Source: Lepidonotus clava
Lineage: Eukaryota > Annelida > Polychaeta > Phyllodocida > Polynoidae
Assembly: GCA_936440205.1 (NCBI GenBank)
Contig: OW387140.1
Coordinates: forward strand, 26,161,659 to 26,225,658
Length of the DNA stretch: 64,000 bases
Direction of reading: 5' to 3'
Positions 33,201-47,100 of this stretch are shown in pieces. A program made the translations under genes and the position numbers. The first letter of the stretch is position 1; each line of letters opens with the position of its first letter. The notes under the pieces are model-generated. The model was not told the DNA's origin. It was given only the letters and a program-made list of their open reading frames with translations, and did no database searches.

Positions 33201-36200
33201 GCATTTTGATAATGATACCATATCGATTAATCATTATTCAAGATATGATTGCCAGTTCACCAGTTCACTAAAAATGTCACCTGGTTATTTGGTACAGTTT
33301 AGGACAGAGTCAAATAACCTGAGCAAGTGAGTGGCTTCACACAGAATGTTTGGTGAATGATCTGGCTATGGTGTCATTAATCTTACATTCCAATATGTCA
33401 GCAGTTATAATTATGTTTAGCAATATCGGCAACTTGCAATAAGAAAATAAGGACGAAATATTACACAATATTAGAATCAGGTACAGCAGTACAAGACGCA
33501 ACTGACACTACCGGGGGTAGAACACTGAATTGCAATTTAATACTCTGGAGATGAATAATGAAATACACACTGGATTTTCAGCTTTCTGGCATTTCATGTG
33601 TCACAGAGAAGGCCACAGTCTCCAAGCAGAGATGCTCACTTTCAAAACAGTCTAAATAGTAACAGTGCTCTACCTGTGTTTGGACAGTAAGCAGTATGAT
33701 GGGAAAGACCCAGCATGTACCAGAGGACTGGACAGTGTATTTGTGTGTACTGGTCATTTGTGTATTCCACATGGCAACAAGTTAAAAGGATTCCTTTGGC
33801 AGCACATGACAACAAAAATAATCACCCACCAAATGTTAGAAAATATTACTGCTGTTTTACACTGCTCACATTAGATTAACCTCATTTGATTGCCTTTACC
33901 TTCATAAGCAATAACTGAGCAGCCTCTTTTTCCTGGGCAACAGAACAGCAACAATTTGTAATCAGGTAATGTATGATGGTCGGCATGTATGTCAGAGTAA
34001 CAGTTACATTATCATTTTAATTTACTGTTAGGGTAATCATACTATGCCAGCAAGTGTGTACTGGTCATTGTGTACTGGTCAGTGTGTATTGACTAGTAGC
34101 AGGAGAAGTCACTCAGGTGAATTGGCATAGTTTATCACAGGGTTGGACAAATCCTAAACGCTTTAGATCATCACAAAACAAACTACCTACATATATCATT
34201 CTAGCCAAGATTAAGGTTAACATTGCAAGTTTGAAGAATGAGTAGAAGACAACTCATGACAAGGAATTTCAATGTATAAATTTTAGTGCAGAGAAACTCA
34301 GACTACAGGTTTTAAAGGAGCAATAAGCATCTTTCTAACTACATGTGTCAGGTATCTATTAAAGCCAATGCCTGTATACAAATCATGAATAGACCCATAT
34401 TGGTAGGAGGTTTTCCAAACTCTACCTACCTCTACCTGTTATGTATATTTACCTTTAAGGGTCTATCCACAGCTAGAATAATTATGTCAATTACCTATAA
34501 TTATGGATTGTGTCAACAGTCTATCTAAAATAGACTTTATATAGGCTACACAATTAACCTAAATGTGAATACTGAGAATCCATGTCTAGTCTATTCATAG
34601 TCTGTCCATTAAGGCTATCAATAGAATAGACTTAGAGTCTATCCATAGCCTATTGTGCGTCTGGCAATACAATTAGTTTATCCTAAATTTGAACCTAGTC
34701 TGCTCATTTTGTCTTAACCATGATAGAAGCATTGAAAAATCACGCAATAACCTTACATAAGACAAAGCAAATTAAATGGTTCTTTACCTGTCTGAAATGT
34801 CCCAAACTTCATGTAAAAGAAGCTCCCGACATGTTGACATGCAATGACTGCAAGTTGCCTTGGTAGCATGTGAAAGGCTTGGATACTCCTGTCTACCTGT
34901 CCATATTCACCACCCTGCCCCCAGCAGCTCTCTGACACACTAGCCCCCGGCCGGCCGCAGACGAGGGGTACACCTGTGTGTCTCTACCTGTGGCCTTTCT
35001 TAGGTTACCATGGCAAAGCCTTGTTTACCTTGGGGTCACGTGGGGTGCTGGGGAAATTCACCCTACCTACCTGGGGAGGCCAAGTCTAGAACCCGCTGGT
35101 GGATGTCCTGGCAGGGCCCGTCATGCATCGCTGACTCTGAGCTATAAATAGCATCACCCATCAAACGCCTCCAGTAACCCCATGGGAGAAACATGGTGTA
35201 ATTAAAACATTTAATTTTTATTAATTTATTCTCAGGGGTGTTTCAATTGGATTTTTATTTGGTCAGTATTTAAAGTGCAAACGACCAATATTTCTCGCAA
35301 AGGTAATAGTGGAACGAATATAAAAGAATATGTCACTTTTTTTGTTCTTTCGTTTTCCAATAAAACTCCCTCTAATTATGCTCTATCTAGTCCTTCATAT
35401 TTACTTCGAGTTAAAGTTTTATAACGGTCTGGAATAAGCGTCAACCGGATGCGTGAAAAGATGGACTTCTATGTAATAATTGCAATTTGTCTGATAAAAC
35501 CTAAAAGCCCTTGCTCATAATGTCTGTTATAGGTTGACAAATAACGATGTAGACTTGGGTAATTTGACATTGCAATAGTCTTGAGGTATTCATGCCAACA
35601 TAATAACATGATCCAACTGCCAACCTATTTATCATATCAAAACTGTGTTTTTTTATTATTCAGAATCGTATGACTGCCTGCTGGGAGGCAATAAAAGCCG
35701 GACAAATTTACCCTAAGCACCTGTCAGTATAAATAAACTGTTTTAAAAAACGTTAAGTAAAAAAAAAACCGTCTTCAACGCGGGCCATATCCCAATACCA
35801 TTTGTAATGCATGGTCTCCTAAAGCACAGGGTATGTTTATGAGAGTTGGAGACAAAGATCCAGGTGCCTTTATAGGTGTTGGTAGAAGATCATAGGGGAG
35901 TCATGCCCTAGTTCCGATAGCGTCTGTTTGGTCTAGGTGTTCTTCACAAAGAGTCGAATTTATAAGGTTTCATGGTTTCTTACACGTTGTAGCGGATATC
36001 ATCTGATATACATCAATACATTGTCAAAGTCTTGTATTATCATGACCCCTTTAATATAAATCTGACTGGTCCCCTTTTCACAACTCTGATCTGATTACTG
36101 CCAACCTGTCCAGGGCACTATTTGACCCATCGGCCGAACAATGTTGTTAACATGTAACTGACAATGGTATATGCCTGTATCTGCTCTCTGAACTTCTTTG

Positions 36201-39200
36201 TGGAAGTTTGTAATAACACTTTTTATATGACGGCGATATGTGCTACATATCCTCTGGGCAGCGTTCCAGAAAGCATTGTTTTTCAATAGTACTCGTTTAA
36301 GTTCGAATTGCTTTGATCTGCCTTTGGCTGCTTATGTCTGTTAAAAAGGTCTTTTTTACTTACAGGTATACATAATTATATCTGCTTCTCTTAACCACAT
36401 ATTTGCAGGCTATAGAAGGTGTATCATTTAGATATACATAAGGCCTGCCTTAATAACATAATTATGTTACTACTGTTTGCTACTGTTCATAAAAGTTACC
36501 AATTGAATAGACTATAAAAGTTATCTGTTTACCCTGCATCCAATGTACACATCTTGCCTGCAAGGTGCACCGGAGTGCTTATGATTATTAGGGGAGGGGT
36601 ATCGGGAACTTCAAACAAATATTTCATGTCAATGTCAATGGTGCTCTTAATTATTCCCTGAACATCAAGGAAATATACTAGTCTCCAAAGAAAAGGCCTG
36701 GACCAGCAGATGTCTCATCTTGATACCTTTTTCCTGGATATCCTACAGTATAATTATGGGCACAAATTCTATATAATATAACATCTTTGTTTTAATTTTG
36801 TATGACTTGGCCCATCTTTAAGCAATGCTTCTATCTGTTAGGTTTTCAGAGGCACATTAATTTTTTGGGATGCTGCCATTCTACTGACGTGGTGACAGTC
36901 CAAAGTTAATATAGCCATATGTCTTAGAGCAGTCTTAGGGCTAAGATTGTAACTCATCTTGAAGGTTATTGAAGAGTATAGGCAAAGTCAGGGGACCAAT
37001 GTAAAAGCGCAGCCAGCAGGGAGTTAGAGTGTACTGAGCTAGCAGTTGAGTAATATCTCAGATAGGAACAGGCTGTGGAAACTGGCATTCTTTTAAGGAG
37101 TTTCTGCAGACGGGTTGGCAGAGTGGCTAGGAGTGTTGGCTGTGGGGGCTGAACAGACTACTCATGGACTGATAATTGGAGTTCAGTAACGTATAATTCT
37201 TGTTTAGACTTGAATAAACAACATGCTTTCACTTGAGATTTCTGTCACCTCTTGATGAAGAACTACATATCGAGACGGCCTACAGTCTGAATGGAGAGAA
37301 GACTGAGACTTGGACTAGGCAATATAAAGGCATAACTGAAGGAACATAATGATTCTCTTTAACTTTAATGATTGGGATAGATAAAAACTGATGTCATTGT
37401 TGTGATTTATCATTATATTGCTCAAGCATACTGATATCCAAATTTATAATAATTGAATGATTTACAGGGTTGGAGCCAATCGAAATGCTGTTTCAGGGCA
37501 ATCATGAGTAGGGGTGATCATGGATTTAAGACTGAGGCTTTGACAATGTTTTCTATTGGAAACAAGGCTATTAAATTTGTTAAGGCTTTAAAAACTTTGT
37601 TATTTTCTCAACAAAAGGTTATTCTATTCAGTAAAGGTATTTGAAATCTGACATACAAGTCACCCGAATTGAGGAAAACAGGGATAGGCACTTTTATAAC
37701 ATGTTCCTTTATGGGTTGAAAGGGTAGAAAAATGTATACATCAAAACATAAATATAGACCTAATCCTTTTTTAACAAATAGTTATCATTCACAATAGTTA
37801 GATGCAATATAGGACCTCCGAAATGTCTATGATAATGACAATTAAACAGAATGGGTGTTGGAAGCAGAGCTCCCTATTGAGGCGATCTGGTCTAATGATA
37901 TACAGAACATTAGGCGATTTGACAATTTTGTGAAAAACATCATTTTTTGATCACTGTGAGTAATTTGACTCAATACAACCTGTAATACCTCCTCAGGTGC
38001 TAATAATGGTGTCACACACAAATTACCAGTTTCAGTTATAACTTTTCATAGAATTGGCAGATAGCAGTGAATAATTGCGTGTCTTTGCCTTTTGTGATGC
38101 CTTTTCAAGTACTAAGTACAAGTAATTATCCAGAAAGAACCAGCCAAACCAGTTTACACCATCTGAGCTGGTCTATTTTGGGAAAAGCACTTAGAGACTA
38201 ACCAACCCAACCAGTCTTTTTGAAGAAATGTTTATTTTGGGAACCAGGTGTGCAATAATACATACACCAAAAGTATCCATTAAAAAATACCATGTTCTAT
38301 TTAGATAGAAAAAAAACTCATGACATACTATTGTATAGACTGAACATACAGATACATTGGAAGCAAAACCAAACCGCTCCGGACTAATGACTAAAGACTT
38401 GATGGATTGAGGGAGTCCCCACCAATAGCTACAATAGTATATAGATATAACTAGGGACTCCCAAAAATAGGGCGGACAAAACAAGTCATAACTGGAGAAT
38501 AGGCCCTGGGACTCAGCCTGCAACCCAGGCCACAGTAGGGTTTGGGCATACATGAGGGTCCCCAGGTCCCAGCAGGTTTTTTTTATTATTTAATATGGCA
38601 GCCGGACTTAGTATTCCATAGGAGAGGCTGACCACCTCTCAAAAACCAAGGCTCTTGTACGTTTAAGAAATATACGTTTCAATGAAGGGTTCAGATGGCC
38701 TAGATTTCCAAATGTAACCTGGTAACAGGGTAGATGGGTTGGGGACGGATGGTTTGGGAGTCTGAAATAATTATTTACCATGAATTTTGGGATTTTTGTT
38801 TTTGACACAAGTGCTTGTTAATGATAAAAATGGAATATAAAATCTATTAAACATTTATTTGATTTTGACCATATTTTAGGGCAATTCCTGTGCATTCAGC
38901 TTTGAAATACCTCAGGGTAAAAACACCATAACTAATCATGATGTGTATTGAACGTATTTAAATATCCATAATCATGACCTAGGATAAAGTAGGCATTATG
39001 TACAGCGTCTGAAGAGAAACTGTGTGTATAAAATTAAATACAAACATATGACCTCTCAATACAATAGACTACTGTTGGAGGAACTTGCTTGTAATTTGAA
39101 ACTGATTAAAAATAAATTTGTCTATTAAAATCTACTTCTATAAAAGCATTTTGATTTTCATTTGTGCTGTGCCCGTTTTGACCTATCCCCCTCTCTCCAG

Positions 39201-41783
39201 TAGCAGTTGTATTTACAATTACTTTAATGCTTAGCCCAAATTCCTCAGAACACAATTTCCTTAACTTCTATATAATTATAGATATGTACTAGCATGTTTT
39301 ACCTTTAATAGGTAAAGCGTCGACGTCCCTTGATGGCATTAAAATAGATTACATTGAATGGGTGTCTACAGCGTAGGCAGCTATATTATGTGTTCAGTTC
39401 TGAATTCTATAGGACCAATTATCCAACAGCCATATTCCATATCACAGCCTATGGCAATTGCCACCTCAATAGCATAAGATCTAAAATACTAAAGATCAGA
39501 GTACGTCCACTTGCAGGGCTTAGGGGAGAGATAGGTATCTATTTTCTAAGGTACTGACAAAGGCTACCTTAAAGGTAAACACACAGCACATAGGCCTATA
39601 CATGAAATCACTTATAATGGATCATTCTGTGGAAATATAGCCCAACATTTTTCCTAAAATTGGTATCAATGACTGAACTCCTGTCTTTGATTCAAAGATT
39701 ACTAACCTGTTTGCCATGTGAACCAATCTTCCCGATCTTGTCAAGAAGTTACCTTATGAGGACATAGGCCATTGTTAACTTGACTATATGAGCGATAATA
39801 TAGGACACTAATGCAGTTAGTAAACAAAGAGGTCTAAGTAGCAGCGACCTCTACTGTTTTGGTTGGGATGTATACTTAAAGTGCTGCACTAGACCTCAGA
39901 GCCATCTAGTGTTTCTCAAATCGATGGTTAACTATACCTGACACAGGTAAAGGTGGTTGGTTATTGGTTGCTTTATGCCCTAATTAACTGCCAGGGTCAT
40001 ATCAAGAGCAGTGATGGTGATTGAATCTGAGAAGGTAGAAACCATACCCCTACATTTTTACAGAGGTAGGTGTTCTTTAATGTGTATGGTCTAATAGCCA
40101 CAACAGCCAGTGGTCCTCTAGGCACCTTTGATAACCCTGTGATTGTCACAGGGAGACATACAGAGGGGTGTAGTAGCCACCTTGGCCCAGCCACAGTCGA
40201 TAGCCAAAAATACCCCACAAGTTCCCATAATATGTTGCAAAAATATGACCCGATCATTAGAATATGGTAGTGGTTATCAGAGGTGTTCAAGATATGAAGA
40301 AAAATGGACAGATACACTTCCAAAAACTTACATCTCTGACCAAATACATTTAGACGCATTTATTAAATGTCAACAATATTTCTGGTAAAATAACATAAAT
40401 TTCATGAATAAGTAATTCACTTTTTCAATAAACGTTGTTGAATCTATTTCAGGCATTTTTAACGTCATAATAGATAAGTAATAGTTGCAGTGCTTAGGAT
40501 ACCGCGGACGGATTTAGAAAATAATTGAGATTAATATTATCTTTACTTTAGTTTATTGATCATAACAGTAATATACATCTACTACATAACGTGGCGGTAT
40601 GCAAGTGCGCCAGTATTGACATGAATCATCCTCTTCCATCAGGAGTAATATCGGTAAACGAGCCTCGCCCTTAGGCCTAGATTAATGACTAATGCCAAAG
40701 CTATACAATTGTTTTCTCACACACTAAATCTATGTGTGTACTTAGTTGTGGAATGAATCGAATTCTAATGTTTTTGCTTGGAGTAAATAGCTGAGGATGT
40801 TTGTTTATCTGTCCTCCAAAGAAGCTTGCCTAATACCTAATTAACTTCGGATCAGAACACACTCTTAAAGCGTGAATGCTTAACACTAAATCAATTAGGC
40901 ATGATTAAAAGGCAATGTAAGTGGCAACCAAAAATTTGTATTGAAAAACCGGTAGTTCGTTTCGGAATTACAGAATAAAAGAATCTTAGAAGAATTGGTG
41001 TATGCAATAAATATCGGACTGAAAACGTCGGTTACATTTTCAACATAAAACTTTAGAAACAACTGGCTACAGCATTGGCTGATAAAAATATATTCACATT
41101 TATATACATGTGTACAATTACATGACAAGCTAAGAAACATGAATAACTAAGTATATTTTCTCGGCATAGTTTACAATCATACTTCGATAAAGCCTTATGT
41201 TTAAAACTTGGACGGACACACGATTTTTGTGAAATTTACAAGTTCGTGGTATTGAGTATCAGTTCCCAGTATTATATATTTTTTCGATTCACAATCTGGA
41301 CGGAATTTGTCCTGTAACATTTTAGTATACAAATAATCTAAGTAAAATCTAGATTATATTAAAATCTCGTGGGATAAGAACTCGTGCATCATCATCTCGT
41401 TCAACATGTGTACATACATTAAGAGATTCTGGTTATGCGTTAAAACCTTTACGTTGAACTAACGGAAGAGATATAAAAACCGCGGTCCAACAAGACCAAA
41501 AAACATGAAGTGCACTTCATAATTATATTAAACAGAAGGACATTAAAATCCTCAAGAATATATTATCTCTCGTTTTTCTGTCTTTTTATCACAATTCCAG
41601 TAATCACCACATTGGTTTTGTGTTGTATTTACAATATAGACAATAATTTACCTGCTGTAAAAGCGAATGTATAAGTAATAACTAGTGGCCAAAGGCATAA
41701 CAAAAGCTTATTTCTTTAGCTTCTTATTTCTATTTCAATTTCTGTTTGGAATGACACGGCAGTTTCCTGGGGAGGTCGTCTGT
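30247..41783. other. Intergenic region, AT-rich, no supported gene
   Basis: No recognisable exon, tRNA or complete transposon. It would include the KLHL 5' UTR and promoter and the RPGRIP1L 3' UTR, whose limits I cannot fix. A GC-richer block at 34900-35190 stands out and is listed separately. Exact TAGGCCTA words occur at 31003, 39591 and 40672. Confidence 0.5.
34900..35190. promoter_or_regulatory. Candidate regulatory block with TATA/MEF2-like site
   Basis: A GC-richer island in AT-rich DNA. It contains CTATAAATAG (35142-35151), an exact fit to the MEF2 consensus and also a TATA box, plus CACGTG (35038-35043) and CCGGCCGGCC. No exon follows that I can support, so an enhancer or an unannotated promoter are both open. 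Confidence 0.3.
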
Positions 41784-44133
41784 TCAAGCTTCCATCTCGG
41801 CCTTGACTGCCTGTAAGGCGGCCACACACTCAAACGACAGTTGTAGCGTCCCGATCACCTTCTTGGGATTATTCACGTCTTGGACTGGAGAGCGAAACAT
41901 AACAGGCATATAATACACAAGGCAAAATACTCCTGCCAATGTCATAATACCTATTAATATCAATATGTTTCGCCAACTTTACAAAAGTTATTTTTCACTG
42001 GAATGTATTGAAAAGTAATTAAGGAAGCAAAGCCGAAAGGTTAAGTTGAGTCTTTACTAGTTAAACCTATCTATAGTATTATCTTTGTATGTGATGGTTT
42101 ATACAAACAAAACTAAATAAATTTCCCAAATAATCTTCATTTTCTCGAAAGTTTCTCCAAGAGACATTAACGGGAATATCCAATACACATTTTCTGAGTA
42201 AATTTTTGTTTGGTATAAGCCACAGAAAGATAAACTGATAACCAAAAATTCTAGCCGGTTTGGTCCTTAATAAAACGCTGAAAATCGGCTAAAACTGTTC
42301 CATAGAGAATGGAGGACTTACTGGGGATGTCCTGGTCTATGATATCCTTGCCTGACTTGAGGATGTTGGGCAGGGAGACCCAGGCCACACCCACGTCTTC
42401 ACACTCGGCGTCGTCGTTCTCCGCTGGGGGCTCACTCACTATGGTGAACTTGACTCTGAGGAAAACATATAAAACCATAACTGTAAATATAGATACAAAT
42501 AAAACCTATATATATTGTTTTAGAGGTGCATTACTTTACATTATTCCATTTCAATTGGTTTAATCTATGCAAAAACCCTTTGCTTATTCTTAATTGCTAA
42601 TGAAATTATTTCATATTGAAAGAAACCTGTATAGGCCTATATGGAAACTTCATATCCCTCTATGCACAGTGTGTTATATCACGAAAACACAGAGAATTGA
42701 TCTGAGCTGACCTTTCTTTATTTTTTCTAATGAAGAATGATAAGAAGGGAAGTTCTATGTATAGTTTTGTAAGAGCATACAGAGAGGACCACAAGATGAT
42801 TACTGTATACAGAGGGGTAGTTATTTAAAAAGACGAGTTCATTTCCTACCTTCCTTGTTCCGGGTCATTTGGAAGCAGCATACTAGCCAAGAACTGACGC
42901 CGCTCATAGTTAGCCTCGAAGTCTATGGAGAGAACTGCAAATAGACGGCAACAGAACAAGTTAATTTTAGTTCTCCTTTTTTTTTCAGAAGAGACACGTT
43001 TCTAGCCTCGTTCCTTACATATATAGTTCTCCTTTATGTTTGCATTATTGCACAAAAACAGAAAGAAATTAAGAAAACTAGTTCCTGAGTAAATTAATAT
43101 AGTTTTTGAATTAATTAAAATTACCGTATAGTTTGCTTGTGAACTTGTTAGTGTTTCTATTTTTGACCCATGTTACATAATACTTTTCCATTCCTCAGTA
43201 TTGAACATTTGTTGCTTTTTTACATGACATCGGATTCACAAAACTAGAAGCCACATTTTCGTTTGAACAGGTACATAGCGCTCTAGACTATACGTTACAT
43301 TTTAAACCAGTTTTTTTTTTACTCTATGGTATACATTTGACAACGTACAAGTCTAGATTTCCTTGCATTAGATTACGAACATGTTGCGGACATATATGAG
43401 GATTAACTATAATTCGGAATTCGACAGAAGTTTTGCATCAACTCCACAAATGCAATATCAACAATTTACACCATGGTACATATAATGTGTATAACATTAG
43501 GTTTGGACAACAAAAAAGTGAACTCAAAGAAGAATGTGATAAACTATTACCTCAAACTTAATGTACCTCGCAACAGCAGCGTAATGGAGACAGTTTGGAG
43601 TACCACAGAAGTTATAAAATTATTTAATTTGGTCATCCGGTGTCTTTTTAAGTCAATAATTCATGAAACGTGCAAAACCAATTAATAACAAAGAAAAGGG
43701 CACAAGGTGTAAATCAAATATAGCTGCCTCAGGGGAACTACATCCTTATAATCCATTACACTCTAACGGTTGTGAATATCCGATTTTGGGTATCCTATAC
43801 TAAAAACCATCCTTATAAAAAAGTATTCCTCATGTTTTCACACCATTCCTTTCTTTCTACAATTTTTTTTATCATAAATACCTTTAAACTTAACTCTATT
43901 ACCTCCTTAAATACGTGACATGTTATTGTGCTCGCCCTACCTTTAGTAAAGTTGAAGGTGATGCCCTGGTTGGCCTTGGGTTTGGGCAGGGAGAAGGGCG
44001 TCTCCGTCTCCTCCAGGGGCACGTTGATAAAGCGGTACTCGACAAACAACATCTGGATGTCGGCCCGCTTCAGGATGGACGCGCCCTCATTGATGGTCAC
44101 CGTACCGATCACTATGGTCACTGTGTCCGGATT
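41784..44133 (-). CDS. RPGRIP1L: RPGRIP1L C-terminal RPGR-interacting (C2-type) domain exons
   Basis: Exons 43941-44133, 42850-42934, 42322-42455 and 41784-41884. They encode [69 protein letters not shown], and a last strand [17 protein letters not shown], ending KAEMEA. In vertebrates this domain binds RPGR and NEK4. The ending is in line with the human protein (ALHALQSV, then DLEA). Confidence 0.9.
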
Positions 44134-47100
44134 CTATAAGTAAGTGTTTACCATAAATTAAATATTTGTTTATCTACATACAGTTAAATTTTCTAAGCAG
44201 GAGCACTGAAATTTAGGTGAATTTTTGTTTCATAATCAAAAATTTAATATGGATAGGACATGGCGAAATGTTACTCTAACAGGAACCTGAATTAAGGTAA
44301 CAGTTTATTGTGATATTAGAACCTACTATGACAGATCAGCTGTGCCCGTAATGGTGATAGTCAGCATGTTTATATGACAAAAAACATTGATAAAAACAGC
44401 AAACCTATAAATGATTGAGAGTGAATGGTGTTGGGGCGGGCGGGTAAATAAAGATTGAGCCCAATTAAATCTATATAAAACTTTGTAATGTCAATGTCCC
44501 CTGCCCCCCTTTGAATCCTATGCTACCTAGCGCTTCACCAATTCTGTCAATAAGTCGAATTTTATCAGTTCTACTGGGAGATTAACAACCTACCCCTTCG
44601 CCTTTACTGATGCGCGAACCAGGCCTTGAGTTTTGTGTTACAATGATGTCACTGTCCTCGCTCTCTCCCCCGCGCGGACTGGTCACCCGGCTCACCTCCT
44701 CCGCGTCGGAGTCCTCAGAGTCGTCCTTGTCTCCAAACATGGTTGACTGAGCTGGGTCGTCCTGGCAAAGACAAGGCAAATGTTAATAACAATTATGAGA
44801 AAGAATAACCACATGTATTCTGCATGTTAGAATATATGATGGTGTAGATGGTGTAACTTATGCCATGATGGTGGTACAGTTGACCAACCTGAAACTCAAC
44901 ATACTCTATCTATTCAACGTCCTCAACCAGGCTAGCTTACCTGAAAGTTAAGAACCTTACATTTAATTTTGATGTTCTATCTCTTTTCGTTTCAAACTAA
45001 CTACAATAATAGGGTATAACGCAATATAAATAATTGTTACTGACCTCAATACTATCCGTTATGGTGTCTTCCTTGCTATCTTCATCTAGAATGAGAAATG
45101 CTGGCTGTTAAATATATCATTTTAATGGTGAATATATTCTTGGATTTAGCTTGAGTTTTTTTTTCAATTTTACTTCAAGATTTCCCCCATCTGTGCATCG
45201 ACCAGTTATGAATAGAAAAACAAGAAACATGTAATGAAGATCGTAAACGATCTATTAGTGAAAAAAATCGTCATTATTTTGACATGAATCATCTACAAAT
45301 ATCTAAATCAAAACAGATATTCTAAACAGATCAATGACAGCAGCATAAAGTATGATTACATTGACAGTTGTAATATATCTTTTATGGTTGAAAAAGCAAT
45401 CAGGTGACTACCAGCGTCACTCCAAAAAATCTTTTTAATAAAATATCTTTGTGAAGCCTATTGTATGGGTCGATCTGGACCACTAAATTTGGCACAGCAA
45501 TGTGCAACATGAAGTCCTAATGACACAACAGACAGGGTAAATATCAGAGATGTGTGACATGAACATTTCTAAATTTTGACACATGACATAGAGAAAAATA
45601 AGCGATATAGAGCGACAATGGCCATGTTAGTGTGTATTTGCTGGTGTCAGTGATCTGTTTGAAAGAAAATATTTTCAGAAATTATCACTGTAGGCCTCAT
45701 GTTTGAAATAACTTTTTTAGACGTACAAACTTCCCCCAATGCCTGAGCCCTACACTAGTATGTGTTAATCCGCTCTAGAATACTAAATCCACTCCTGTAT
45801 GCATAAATCCACTTCAGTATACGTAAATCCAATGCGATTCTATTGAATAATATATGTAGAGTAGCAAAATTGGCAAGGGGACTAGTGTAACGTTTGTCAT
45901 GATCTTTGATTTCCCACCAGCCGATCACGTGCCTCGGCAGCGAGTTCCACTATGGAGTGTTTGGCAATAGCGGCTGGAAGTGGGTCCAGTCAGCCACCAA
46001 ACTGCCCATTATGTTGATTACAGGTACCAGGGGTGGTCACTGGTGATATGCTTGACTACACATTATACAGGTACCAGTGTTCGCTGGTAGCAGTAGCACA
46101 CCTGTGTACACCTGGCTGGCTGGTATCAGATCTGCTTGGAGAGTGGCCCAAGTGCATTGGGCCTGTCGCGCACTCGGACCGTCGATCCCCCTCCCCCACC
46201 ACCCCCACTCATGTCAGGGCAGCCCCACCCCCCAAGTTGCATCCGCTAATCATCCGTAACGCCTGCAAAGACCAGGGCACAGAGCCACCAGACTATTGGG
46301 ACCCCAGTGCTGATTAGTCAATGGCATCTGTCCAAGCCATGCCTAAAGGTTATAGGCTAGGCTTGGCCTAGGCCCATGCCTAGAGGCCCACAAGAGGGGC
46401 TGATCTTTCCAGGTGTGAAGGTGGTGACGCTGACAATTGTAAGAACAATACAGGTGTAAAAAAGTCTTTTAGTTCTGTTTCCCAAAAGAACAAAAGCAAA
46501 ACTCATGATCTATTATAGTGAAAAAATCCTTCTCTAATCTGCAAATTTCCGTTAATTTTCAAATCAACAAGGATTTATGGAAACTTTATGGAATGATTAT
46601 AACCCCCAATATCATACGGATAATAGAAGATAAGTTTCCTTCTTACCTTTCTTCTTTTTGTCTTTCTTGTTTTTGTCTTTTTTCTTGTCTGAAATCAAAA
46701 TTTAAACAATACTTTATGACTTTAACAAGCAGTCTTTGTATAGGTCAAAATATTACCAGGATTTTATTTACGTTTCCGAAGCTTTGGGGATATTAAGAAC
46801 TATCTATATCGACATTTGAAACATTTGGAAACAAATTGGAACAGCAAAAACACAAAGTAGCATTGTCAGGCACAAGTAACTGCGGTGTAATAAGGATCCA
46901 TCTAGTAATATGAAAATCATTTGTTTTTATTAATACCTTAAGTATTGAAATGCATTAAAGCAGGTTATAGCCTAAACGTATGCTTAATACTCTAGTAACT
47001 TAAGTCAAGGTTAGACCTGTGAAAATAAAAGCTTATTAACAGACAACTATACACCTTATTCCAGCAGGCAATATATAGCAAGTATATCAAATTTTCTTCT

